Below are positions 23,184 to 34,430 of a stretch of DNA of 64,000 nucleotides, piece after piece; position 1 is the first letter of the stretch, and each line of letters opens with the position of its first letter. The translations under genes and the position numbers were made by a program. The notes under the pieces are model-generated. The model was not told the origin of the DNA and searched no databases. It worked only from the letters and a program-made list of their open reading frames with translations. The DNA comes from Vitellaria paradoxa. Taxonomy: Eukaryota; Streptophyta; Magnoliopsida; Ericales; Sapotaceae. The stretch spans positions 31,830,419-31,894,418 of the forward strand of contig CM034239.1 of NCBI GenBank assembly GCA_019916065.1, given 5' to 3'.

Positions 23184-24021
23184 AATTCAGGTCGACAACG
23201 GCCGTTTTAGGTCATAACATTACGGGTTCCGATAAACTCTTGCAGAGGGACTTGGAATTCCGAATTCAGTCCCCCCTCTCTCTCTCTTCTTTCCTTTCTC
23301 TCTGTCTTTGTCTCTCTCTCTCTCTCTCTCTGAGTAGAGCTGGCTGCGTAAGAACGGGAACACCCGGAACAGCACAGAACAACCAAGAGTCGGACTTCAA
23401 AGGGGCATTTAACTGTCATTAATTAAAATTTGACGTCCGCTTGCACCAGCAACCCCACCGGTTTGTTAATGCAATAAGGTGGAGTACGTTAACATTTTTT
23501 GTTTTTTTTAATGGGTGAGTACGCTAAACCTCAACGGCTCGAGAGGGTTAATGTACAAGCCATTAATGCACTAACGGAGATCAGCAGCAGAATAACCGAG
23601 AGAAGCGGCCAATGAAAATCAGACACGGTGCAGAGAGACGAGGGCAATTATGTCAATCAAACTGGAAGAGCACTTGCCATCTGACTTGGAGAGGGGCATT
23701 TAGAGTTGTCGGCTGGGTTTGTTGGCTGAGAGCGGGCCTTAATTAAGGCGGGGACGGGTTAGTTGGAGAGTAGGAATTTAATTAGGTATTCAATTGACAT
23801 TCCAAATCAACTAAAGTGCGGGATTGAGGCTGTTAAAACATTAGGTTGAGCTGTTAAATAATGCGTTCCACAGCTTATTTATTATTATTTTTTTAAATCT
23901 TTTAACAGAAGAGAGAAATAAAGCAAGAGGAGACCGAATATCAGGACTGGTCCAATTTTTTTGAGGCTTAAGGCAAAATATTAGAATTGGGCTTTCAACA
24001 TATATTTATACATAGATAAAA
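23184..24021 (-). promoter_or_regulatory. VAP4 5' flank
   Basis: Upstream of the VAP4 ATG on the minus strand. A long (CT)n run (23311-23331; GA on the gene strand) probably lies in the 5' UTR or core promoter, as is common in plants. No clear TATA box was found. The rest is unremarkable. Confidence 0.4.
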
Positions 24022-25420
24022 TTATTAAGGTGACAAGAATGTCAGAACAGATTTTATTAATGATCCTTTTAATTATATATCTTTTTTTATTATTTAACAC
24101 AATATACATTCTCTCTCCCTTATTAATTTCTTTTTCTAATTGTCCCTGAATTGTTAATGTGAAAGTTCAATTAATATTTTGTTTAATTATTTATAAAATT
24201 ACTCTCATCTATTATTTTATCTAACTTAGATTCTCTCTTTCTCATTAATTTATCTCTCTCATCTTATATATTCATTTCTATCTCTTGTTTTTCTTTTTAA
24301 AAAATATATTATTCCCTCTTTTTATCTCTTCAAAGAAACATATCTATTCAAAATATAGTTAAACAATGACTTTTTCATTTTAAATCAAAAAATTATTAAT
24401 GTGCCATAGAATTATAAAGAAACTCTTTTTCAAAAATATCTCTCTTCAAAATATAGTTAAATAATAAATTTCTCATTTTAGAAAAAAATTATAATTTTTT
24501 TACTTTTTATCAATATAAAATTTTTTAATACATTTTGTCCCTTAAAAAATAAATAGAATTTGGTTTCTAATGTTTGATATCAAACAAAATCCCAAAGTTC
24601 TCATAATTATATATATTATGCATAGAAAAGATAATATTCTTTAAAAAGATGGTAAAAAATTTAACGTTGACAATCTAATAGTAATAATAATTTTTTAATA
24701 AAATTATTTTAATAATTTTATTTAAAATTAATATAGTCAAAATTAAGTAGGAGTCTAAATTTCTAGTAGTATAATTTTTTTTATACAGTTGCATTAAAAT
24801 TTTATAAATCTTAAAAAAAAAAACTCATATTAGTAAGAAACCCTCAACTATACTAGATAAAATATTACAAATAAGTAAACATATTTTTATAATTCAATCA
24901 AGTGTTAATATTTTTTATATTTAAAACGAAAAATTTATTATTTAACTATATTTTGAAAAGAGATGTTTTTCAAATGAAGTATTTTTATAATTCAATGACA
25001 CATTAATAATTTTTAAGTTTAAAATGAAAATTTATTATTTAACTATATTTTGAAGAGATGTTTTTCAAAAAGATAAAAATTGAGAATAATATAATTTAAA
25101 AAAAATAGAGATAAATAGATAAGACGAGAGAGAGAGAGAGAGAGAGAGATTAATGACTAAGAAAGAATCTAGATTAGATAAAATAATAGAGGTGAGTAAT
25201 TTTGTAAATAATTAAATAAAACATTAATTTAGCCCTGATATTAACAATTCAGGGACAAAAATTCATAAGTGAGATTTAAAGAAAGAAATTAATGAGGGAG
25301 AATGCAGGTTGCGTTAAATAATAAAGAAGGGTAATTCTATCTATAATTAAGAAGAACATTAGCGGAGCTCTGACATTAACAAAATCTGTTCTAGTATTAT
25401 CATTACCTAATTATTATTAT
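24022..25420. mobile_element. Long inverted-repeat (foldback) element
   Basis: The left arm (about 24022-24700) and right arm (about 24750-25420) are inverted copies. Examples are CCTGAATTGTTAAT (24145) against ATTAACAATTCAGGG (25233), a tattttatctaacttagattctct block against its complement, paired aaatatagttaaa blocks, and outer ends with aaatctgttct. About 0.65 kb per arm with a very short spacer and no ORF. A (GA)n run (25126-25149) interrupts the right arm. It fits a Foldback or MULE-derived MITE; class unassigned. A transcript would form a long hairpin. Confidence 0.72.
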
Positions 25421-25534
25421 AAATTGTAAGTAAATATATATATAGTTTATGGTAAAATATAGTTGTTTAGTGGAATGAGAAGTACATTAATGGTGGAAAG
25501 ATTTAATAATGAATTAAAGATTTAATAATAAATT

Positions 25535-27841
25535 AGATAAATTACACTTACACCCATCGACTTTAAAATTGATACCTTCCATTAAATCAACCATTAAAAT
25601 TTAACCGCCAATATCAAACTAACCAAAATTTTCGGTATTTTTCCTATGTTATTCCTTCTTATCTCATATATTCATAAAATTTTTTATAAAAATTTTTAAC
25701 TTTTTTTTGTTTTTACTTTTTTTTTTTTTTTTTGAATTTTTATAAAAAAAAAAAACTAACAAAAATGTGGAAGGTGGAGGTAAAATAGAAAAAAAGACCT
25801 AAAATTTTCATTATTTCGACATTTTCTTTTAAATTTTAATGGATGATTCAATAGAAGGAGCTCAACATTACTTGTGTTGTCTTATTGCGAGCACGGGATA
25901 CACTCCAAGTGCAAGGTAATCAATTGTAACAATTTAAATTTTTATAAAACAGTGAAATACCAGTTATACCCACAAGAAAATACGTTGTTAACTCACAATT
26001 ATTCTTCTCTTCATTAGTAAGTGTCACACAATAGAAATCAAGAAAAATTGTTTGAATTTTGAAAATAAAACCTACTTAGGCATTTTGTCAAACATTTAGG
26101 AGGCGGCAATTAAATCCAACTTAAAAATTGTAATTGATTAAATTAAAAATAATTATAAAATGGTCTTGGATCAAACCAATTCAAATAGTGATTTTTAAAG
26201 ATTTTTTAGGATTAATTATAACTCAATCTAACCCTTATACAAGAGTAGATCGGAAAATGTCTATCATTAGCACCCAAAATAGAACAATGACTAATTAATT
26301 TGATTGTGAGATTAGGTTCACTTGGTTGAGTTTCTAGATCAAAAACTTAGATTGCATAATCCATATAGACATAGAATACATGAGAATTTTATGTAGCAAT
26401 CCACATACAAAATCATTAAGATAGTGCATGAAAATTCTAACTAATCCACTCACATATAATGTACATGGGATATACAATCAAAAGTTGATCTAGTAACTTC
26501 AACTAGTGATTTCAAAGGATTCAAACAAATTGATCATCATTTATTGCAATACTTAAAGAAAATTAGAATAACAATTGATTAATTTGGTTACAAAGTTAGG
26601 TTTACTTAATTGAAAATCTAAATCAAATATTTAGAGTGCATAATCTATAGAAAGTATATAAGAGTTCTGTATTAGCAATTCTCATACAAGATCATCAAGA
26701 AAGTGCATGAGAATTCTAACTAACAACTCACATATAACCTATATAAACTATACAAACGAAATTGACTTATAATTCTCAATTGGTGATTTCAAAAGATCCA
26801 AACGAATCAACTATTATCCATAGAAAATTCTCAAAAAAAAAAAAATAAATAAATAAACATTGAAAGACAAAGTACTTTGAAGATCCACATATACCATCTG
26901 CTCTCCTTGATTTGAATCCAAGCAAGAGAACTATTCACTCATAGATGAAGAGAAACTCAAACTTGTATTACATTGAAACACGTTTACAAGAGTAATTAAA
27001 AGGTAAGTGAAATTTTCTCATTCTCACTAAGCAAATAAAATCTACTTTATCTCTCTACAAGTATATGAAAATTAACTAACTCCTACCTCGATGTATCTAA
27101 CTCTAACTCTTTGTATTCTCATTCTAAGCTCCTTCTTAGCAAATACCCTCCTTTACTTATATTATAATCCAATTTACATATAAGTACCAAAAAGCCATCA
27201 ATCATAATGTGAGAATTACAAAAACATTCAAGTGGCTTAAGTGGTCTGGACATGGGTTCGAACCTAACCCTGTCCGGACCTAAGTTTGGACTAGGCTAGT
27301 TCCTTAGCTGATTTTTTTTTTTTGGGCTTCAAGTGTGCAAGCTTCTATGGTTCACACCTAATTGTGGACCAACCTTTTTATTTAGCCATTTTTCTTGAAC
27401 TTTAAGGATGTTAACCCTCTATAGTCCCAACTTACGTGCATACAATCCCATATTCTGACAAATGTCCGAACTAGGCCTCAACACTTAGATTTTTTTTTTC
27501 TCTTTTTTTCAGCTCCATTTCTTCGTCTTTTTGCCTCACATTCATCTAACACTCTTCCACTTGCATTTTTATATTGTTTAGGCCCCCAATTGCCTAGAAT
27601 TAATTTCTAAAAATTACAATCAACACAAAACATAATTGTATGAGAAATATGCAATAAAACTAAGTTTAAGTGAATATATTTATGCACTTTACACATCAAA
27701 AAACATATAAAAGTGCAATTATTATATGCTAGTCAAACGTTAATAACATTTCAAACTAAAAAATGTAAGTGTAATTTTTAAATGTTAATGGACGTAAGTA
27801 TAATTACCTAAATGTCTAAGGGAGGCAGATGTAATTTACCC
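25535..27841. mobile_element. MULE-like non-autonomous element with nested LTR
   Basis: Short inverted termini (agataaattacac at left; complement of gggtaaattacat at right) flank the segment. The adjoining 9-mers TAATAAATT (25526-25534) and TACTAAATT (27842-27850) differ at one base, consistent with a 9-bp MULE target duplication. Almost all of the interior is an Athila-type LTR inserted later. No transposase. Confidence 0.45.
25875..27622 (-). repeat. Athila-type solo LTR, minus orientation
   Basis: On the minus strand it begins TGATTGTAA (at 27622) and ends with the family signature (ccaagtgcaagg on plus near 25902). A roughly 285-bp internal tandem duplication (26281-26563 and 26568-26830) resembles part of the E2 LTR. 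A motif cluster (ggtctggac, ggttcgaacc, gtccggac; 27243-27279) lies about 75 bp upstream of a minus-strand TATA box (27158-27168). The left edge is approximate and no TSD was found. Confidence 0.55.
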
Positions 27842-28364
27842 TACTAAATTTGTGAGATAATGACTTTTTAAAATTTTAAAATTACAAAAATCAAACAAGT
27901 ATTTAATTCCAAAACAATTGGTGAATTACTAAGTGTAATAAACCTCATTATATCCAAACAATGGACCTTGCTTAAAAGAGTGGGCATATAGCAAGCACCT
28001 CATTTGCGTTGCTAAAAGGCCACTTGTGATGAACATAAAAATTATATTCTCTTGTACACTAGTAAGTTTAAATAGTAGAACATAATATTCATTCTACCCT
28101 TTATTCTTCATATAAATGGAAAAATTATTTTCTTCAAAAACTATGGGATGGTTTATTCTCCTATGGAGAGAATGAGTCTAATGAAATATTTATGGAATTT
28201 TCATAACTTTTATTATTTCCTAGAATGTTTGTTTGTTTGTTTGTTTGTTTGTTTTTTTTTTTTTTAAGAAGAGTAGCATAGGTGTTTCCCCATATTCTTA
28301 TTCCTATTACATTCTATCATTTATTTTATCCTATCGAACATACACCACTCTTACCCTCAAGCTT
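27842..28364. other. Intergenic, simple repeats only
   Basis: AT-rich with a (TTTG)n run at 28226-28252. No gene or mobile element recognised. Confidence 0.4.
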
Positions 28365-29440
28365 TGTAATAACCTAAATTTCTCAAATTTATATTTTATA
28401 TTATATTTTTAGGATGTGTGTTGACCTAGAGATAACTGAACTATGGTAGATCGAATGAGGTAGAAGCGAGGTTAATTTTAACCAAGGTTAAGTTAATACT
28501 TAACCATGGTTAAATACAACACTTAACCTTCAAATTTTTTTAATTGTTGGGATCTTGTCTGGATGAAGATCTAGATGGTCAGTTGTTCGAACGGAGGTCC
28601 AAACGAACCTACTAGGTCTGATGCAAAACAACTTTATTTTTTCCTTTTTCTTTTTGGCTTTTTGTCCTATCAACCATCCTTTCCCTCAGACATATACACC
28701 CCTACCCCCTAGGTTAACCCTACTCCCCTCCCTCTCTCAAGATATTTATGTATAAGTGTATATGTGTGGTGTATGTGAGAAGGAAGTTTCCGAAAAACAA
28801 AAGAAAAAGAAAAGAAAAAGAGGAAAGAAAAAAAAAGAAGCAGGAAGGAGAAAGAAAGAAAAAGAAGAAAGAAAGAGAGGACTGAGTGTTTGAAAGATGG
28901 AATGTGAGGTGTGTGTGTGTGTGTGTGTGTTTTGGGACTATGATAAGCCAGTGGGAAAGCGCTCCTTCCTGGAGGTTGCTACTATTGCTATTGTTGGGGG
29001 TCTTTCTTCTTCTTCTTCCCTCATCTTCCTCATGAGCTTGGATGTGATGTAGGGGTTCATATCTTAGTTTGTATATCTTGTTTTTGTGGGTCATAAGCGT
29101 GAAGGGTGTGTTATATGTAAACAGGGGCTGACCCAGGATTTATAATCAGTGGGAGAAAAATTATATTTTCAAAGTAAATAAGAGCGAAAGTAAAAATATA
29201 GTGCAACAAAACATGAAAAAAAAAGTATGATTTATAAGAAAAAATAACAAAATAAATAAAATTTTAGTATAATTTTCTAATCCAATCGGGGCAATTCCCT
29301 TGCTAGACCTAAGATAGATCTGCCCATATATGTAAATAGTTAAGGGAAAAAGAAGTAAAAACCTATAGATATATGAAAATGAACATGTGTGGAAGTGTTT
29401 TTAGGTTTAGATCTTCATTTTATGTAGGTATTGACTGCCT
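28365..29440. repeat. Possible Gypsy LTR fragment and repeat debris
   Basis: Begins tgtaataacctaaatttctc, like many plant Gypsy LTR starts, and carries ttaaccatggttaa and related ttaacc/ggttaa inverted words near 28470-28530. A GA-rich tract and a (GT)n run (28908-28930) follow. A segment at about 29121-29331 (cagggg start, ctgcccat end) resembles small plant MITEs. Assignment is tentative; no end pair or TSD was found. Confidence 0.25.
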
Positions 29441-30839
29441 TTAAGATATGAAGTTATTAACTTCGAAGTGTAAGAGTGTGCAGCGTAGGTTTTATTCCAA
29501 GAGTCTGAGATCATATCTACAAAGAACCTAATGTGATGAATTCCAGGGTTTTTCTAAATTAAATTATTCACTATGTTCGATTAAAAAACAATAAAAATTA
29601 GATTAGATTGGAGATTGTGAGTTTGGGAATTAAGATAATATAAAAAATATGGAACTAAATTAAAACAATTGAAACACAAAATTACTTAGGCAGCCATGGT
29701 TTACCATCTTTAGGGAGAACGGAATGCTAGAGCTTTTAAAGGGCATTCTTCTTTAGTCTCTAGTATCATAAAGAATACAATGTATGTTGTTAGAATTAAA
29801 TGCTCTCATTTACCTATTACTAGAAACTTTATTATAGATACTAATTTTTGTAATAGTTGGGAGATTCCCTTTTCTAACTAAAAGTTTGATATACGAGGGT
29901 ATGCCCCTAAAATGATGTAAATTTTCTCCCATTAATTCAAATTACACTGAATTGCCAAAAAAAAAAAAAAAAAACAATTGAAACACACTAATAAAAAGTA
30001 GAATTTATCAAACCTATTTTGAGTGACTCTATTCAACTAAAACTAGTAATAAAATTAAACTAGAGCGGAAGCAATTAAATAATAACAAAAAAGTGAATAA
30101 AATTTGAGATTAAAATAATAATATGAATGTTCTTGATTCAACCTACAAATCCGGGGTGGATTTCTTTGTATACTTAGCTGGAGGCGATGTAAAATCTCAA
30201 TTTAGGATTCACATTTAGGAAAAATAAACAAGAAAATTTTTTTGTGAAAGGGATTCAAATTCCAAAGCACGTTTTAAAATTACATTTAGGATAGGAAAAC
30301 CGAAAAATATTCATTATCTTATCTTTGGTATAAATCAAGTTTTTTATTCCATGTTATTTTGAGAGTCTTTATCATGTATGATCATCATGGATTTCAAGGA
30401 AATATAACTGACAATACATGTTTTGAAAGTCTTAAAATTCAACAAAACAAGATTTACAAAACCCTGCAATACAAGTTTTACTTTGCATGTATGGTTTTTA
30501 TCACCTCTAAACAATCAAACAATAATCCACCCATTATTGATGGGCTGAATCAAGATAAAAGAAACTAGCGAAGCATCAAATTAATAACATAATGGTAAAT
30601 AAAGAAGAGAGTAAAGAATCCAAACTCCATTGATGCACTTGAGTAAAGTTGAACAATGTATTCTTCAAAAGTAACCAAATTCTATGAATCTTCTATATCA
30701 GATCTATTCTAAAAACTCTCTAAAACAACTCTTAAATTCTAAAGAAAAAAATTAAAATTGAACTCCATATGAACAACCCCCTTTACTGCTAAAATTAAAC
30801 AATGTATTTATCGTCCTCTAAATATTACAAAAATCCTTA
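29441..30839 (-). repeat. Degenerate Athila-type LTR fragment
   Basis: 29458-29530 (gaagtgtaagagtg ... gagtctgagatcatatctac) matches, in reverse orientation, the conserved LTR 3'-end layout of E2 and E3 (direct-repeat-free, gaccctcggactcacc then cttgcacttg). The rest is AT-rich. The far end is not defined. Interrupted by an L1 insertion. Confidence 0.35.
29679..29970 (+). mobile_element. 5'-truncated L1 LINE, 292 bp
   Basis: A 17-bp target duplication AAAACAATTGAAACACA occurs at 29662-29678 and 29971-29987, and a poly(A) tail directly precedes the second copy. The body encodes the C-terminal end of an L1 ORF2 (GERNARAFKG then NSWEIPF, typical of plant L1 RNase H ends) with one stop. A classical target-primed insertion, truncated at the 5' end. 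Confidence 0.85.
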
Positions 30840-31098
30840 AATGATGTTGTCCCAAATAGCAACACTAGAGGGGGGTGAATAGGGTTGCTTAAAAATTTTG
30901 CAAATAAAAATTTCAACCCTAAAACAAATATGTCAAGATGAATATGAAATGCACCAAAAGAAAATTATTCAATATTTGTGAATGAAGAGTGAGTGCTAGT
31001 TTTTGCAATAAATATAAAGAGAAGGGAAGAGAAGCAAACACAATTGATTTATAGTGGTTTGGCTTCAATGTTGCCTACGTCCACTCCCCTAAGGCCTT

Positions 31099-32780
31099 TG
31101 CTTGCTCGATTCCAATGTATCAATATTGGCTCGACCCCAAGTGAGAACCGGATCGTGTCCACAGAGAGCCTTAGTAAAAATTAGTGAACAAGCGATTCTT
31201 GGAAAAGGTTTTAGACAAATTTTCAACCCCACAATGAATGATAGAGATTCAATTTGGTTTTAGGAATGGTTGTTTGGATAAAATGTTTTAGAAACAAATT
31301 TAAGAAAACCTTGGATCCAAAACAAGCTCGTAGTGATTGACAATAAATTTCAAGGATTCTACACCTAAAAAGGGTAGATCAAAAGATATTCTAAATATAA
31401 AACCACTTAGAACAATCCAAATCTGATTTGAATAAGAAATTAAGAACAAAATTCTGCTGAGAATTCAAATCAAACACCTAATATGCATAGCTTATAGTTC
31501 TTACATATAAATCCTAAGAATAGCAATTACCATACAAATTCAAGAGAAAGGCATGATAATTCTATATAGGAATCTGTAAGTAAAAGCCATAAACCATACA
31601 AAATTGGAGTTCAATTGAAATCTCAACTCAAAATTCAATAATCAATTCAAATCAAACATAGATTCTTCCTTTAACACATAAGATTTCAACATTAATCCCA
31701 TTACATTGAAATTCTTGCAAATCAACTACAAGACTTGCCTTGAATCCAAGAGAGAAGTCTACTCAAACATCATAAAAGAAGAAAACAGTAGAAATTGAAG
31801 TAAATCCATTCATAAAACTAAAAATATGCTACAAAACTTCAAGAAATTGAAGATGAATACACTTTCTCTCTCTACAATTCTCTCTCTAAAAGGAATGCTT
31901 AACTGAAAGAAAATGAATCTGTCTATCTCTATATCTATATCCCCCTAAACGCCCTCCTTCGTACCTATATATATGAAATATAACATTTAAAAGTACATAA
32001 TTGCCCATTTCTCAAAAGCTGAATTTCAGGATCCTCGAATTGTAGGTTGGTTCGAACAAAGGTTCGAACAGACTGATTGGTTCGAACAAGGGTTCGAACC
32101 AATTTCTGGGACTTAGTCAAATCTCACTCCAATTAAACCTTGCACAGCCTCTGTTGATCGAACCAGTGTTTGAACCAAGGTTGGTTCGAACCAAGGTCTG
32201 GGACTTAGAAAATTTTCTTCCAGTTGAACCTTGCACAGCTTCTGTTGATCGAACCAATGTTTGAACAAGGGTTGGTTCGAACAAGGGTTCGAACCAAAGT
32301 TTTGGACTTAGAAATTTTTCAGCTCTGCAACTTTTCACCCTTCTGTTGATCGAACCAAGGTTCAAACCACATGTGGTTTGAACAAAGGTTCGAACCACTT
32401 TGCCTTAGTCAAATTCAGCACTTGTGGGTCTACACTTGGCTTCTGTTGTTCTAACCAAGGTTCAAACAACCTATGGTTTGAACATTGGTTCGAACCACTT
32501 TTCCCAACACTTAGCCAAAATCTGCTGCAACTTTTTTCTGGTTTGCCTTCTGTGGTTAGAACATTGGTTTGAACAACAGTTGGTTCAAACATGTGTTCGA
32601 ACCAACTTCTTGATTTCATCCAATTTAGCCCAACATCATCCATTTTAGTCCCAAACACCTGCAAATGACAAAAATTCCTCATGAATGTATTTAAAAACAA
32701 TTTATCATCTTTTTAAGTTATAAATCCACCTAACAAATCACTAATTAAGGTTAATGATTGTACTTTTCATAGTACAATCA
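31099..32780 (-). repeat. 3' LTR of E2
   Basis: 1682 bp, starting TGATTGTAC (minus) next to the polypurine tract and ending ...CA at 31099. It lacks 31 bp present in the 5' LTR near 31137, a deletion between short gtg direct repeats. TATA box (minus) at 31966-31974. The GGTTCGAAC array is at 32049-32607. Confidence 0.93.
31966..32607 (-). promoter_or_regulatory. GGTTCGAACC palindrome array and TATA box, E2 3' LTR
   Basis: About twenty copies or near-copies of GGTTCGAAC, mostly in pairs separated by 3 bp (12-bp spacing), sit within about five degenerate higher-order units of 90-108 bp that begin tctgttgatcgaacc (32148, 32238, 32340, 32441, with a weaker one at 32549). The nearest box is 75 bp upstream of CATATATATAGG (minus, 31964-31975). 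Overlapping ORFs on both strands are by-products of the repeat. Promoter role is inferred from position. Confidence 0.6.
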
Positions 32781-32817
32781 CACCCCCCAACTTGAGATTT
32801 GCTAGGCCCTAGCAAAT
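32781..32817 (-). other. Polypurine tract and hairpin of E2
   Basis: The minus strand reads a 9-bp perfect stem with a GGC loop (32817-32797), then AAGTTGGGGGGTG (32793-32781), then the LTR start. Plus-strand priming site; the hairpin is conserved in E1 and E3. Confidence 0.75.
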
Positions 32818-34430
32818 TAGCTCAACAAGAAATCACTTCTCAGTCTTTCACCTAATTCAAAGTTGCACATGACATCTTAATGCAAATTCTTTTGAATTTT
32901 CAAGTTCAACTCCATAAGACAATTAAAAGTTAACATGAAACTTCATAGGAGCAACCCTCTATTCATTCTATGGTCTTAAAACATGAATCAATCCATCATG
33001 CTCATAATTCTTCACTAGAACATAAATCTAACTCAATGATGCACAAAAATTCTCTCAAGTCTTGACTTCAATCCTCACAGGGCATACTCTCTTTAATAAA
33101 ATGAGAATTGGGTGAGACACTCTTAGAAGATTCTTTCATAGGAGTAAGTGTAAAGCCAATTCTAGTAAGAACCTTCCTTAAGTCAAAAACGATAAAATTC
33201 AATGAATATTGGACTTGGTGTAGCTCTATGAAAGGAATAATCCATAGCAATGAAAATCTTGAACTATTTCACATTGAGAACTTCAAATTCAACTCACTTG
33301 ACACCTTAGATCCATTAGGTCTTTATTGGGTTGTAATGGGGCTAAGGGGTTAAATGTGGGACCAAGGAAGGGAGGGGATATTTCAAAATGTGCCTTAGTT
33401 GTGTAATTTGATCCCTCTCTTCTCAATCATACTCCATTCTTTGTTCCTTTTCCTTCACCCTTTTTGAATTCCCAAGATGTCAATTCTCTTCAAACTCTTT
33501 TTTCCCCTTTTTTTTTTCTTTTTTTTTTTTTTTAGAAATTGAAAAACACATCCTTGTATCACTCTTCTTTTCCTTTTCTTTCCTTTTTATCAACCTCCAT
33601 TTCCTCAAAACTACCACAACCCTTGGCTCATTCTACCTCCCCTAAGCTTATACACTACTAAGGCACTTAGGTAGGTTGTTAAAATTTTGTAAGGATTAGG
33701 GTATTGTTCAAGGCTCCAAAAGAATTATGCATTCATAGCTCAATTTGGCTCCTAATGAAAATTAATTAAGAAAGAAAGGTCAATAAGGCTCAACAATGCA
33801 AGGATGGCCTACTTCACTTCCAAGGGTTCAATTGAGTTGACCAATCCATTCCAATGTTCATGGTTCAAGCTGATGAGTTTCTCATGCTTAAGGATTCAAA
33901 ACAAGTAATTAGAGCTACTAAAAGAATATAGATGTGAAAAACATGTGAGATTAAGTTCAACCACTCAACAAAGGAAGCTAAGGCTCAAATCTCACAAGGC
34001 TAGTCTCCACTTATTAGAGAATAAATATATGCATTTCTTGAGTCAAACTTATGTCCCAAGAGTTCATACTCACACAATTTCTTAATGCACAATTTAATTT
34101 CACACAACTTCAAAAGTGTTGAAACTATGAACTCCATGTTGACAATTAAGACTTAAAGGATAAATCACAAGCAATTCTCAAGAATGAGCATTAATCAACC
34201 ATGTACATACTTTGAATCAAGTCAAGAACTAAAAAGAAACTTCATTTCATTTCACTTCAAGTTTCACAAAAAGTTCATATTCAGCCTTTGATTACAAAAA
34301 CATGTTAATACCCACTTCACGGGCTTACTATAAGTCAAAAAGTCCTACAATAAAGCAACAAAATTAACTAAAGTCAAAAAGTACTCCAACTCCTAGCTTG
34401 GTGACAACAAAACAAAACAGATCCTAAGAT
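32818..34430 (-). other. Non-coding 3' region of E2
   Basis: AT-rich, with a T-run near 33507-33533. No ORF of note on the element strand. Corresponds to the E1 tail; nothing like the acidic extra ORF of E3 is present. Confidence 0.5.

Larger units (their letters stand above)
13120..28930. repeat. Microsatellites (list)
   Basis: (TA)n at 13120-13144, 15249-15270 and 20815-20832; (CA)n then (GA)n at 18377-18405; ATATT repeats at 21484-21505; (CT)n at 23311-23331; (GA)n at 25126-25149; (TTTG)n at 28226-28252; (GT)n at 28908-28930. The span given covers the list, not one repeat. Confidence 0.85.

Noticed and set aside
28720..29094. 124-aa minus-strand ORF
   Set aside because: Low-complexity product of GA-rich and (GT)n tracts (runs of F, L, S, T, H).
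32049..32607. CRISPR-like regularly spaced palindromes
   Set aside because: Plant nuclear LTR sequence; spacers are not unique uniform-length sequences and no cas genes exist.
32049..32607. tRNA-like or Pol III promoter (B-box resemblance of GGTTCGAAC)
   Set aside because: No A-box, acceptor stem or cloverleaf; other families use unrelated palindromes in the same position, so B-box function is not the common denominator.
32117..32700. Overlapping ORFs on both strands (also 44724-45423 and 36266-36587) with repeated FEP/GSN/VRT words
   Set aside because: They are translations of the GGTTCGAAC palindrome array, which is open in several frames because the repeat lacks stops.
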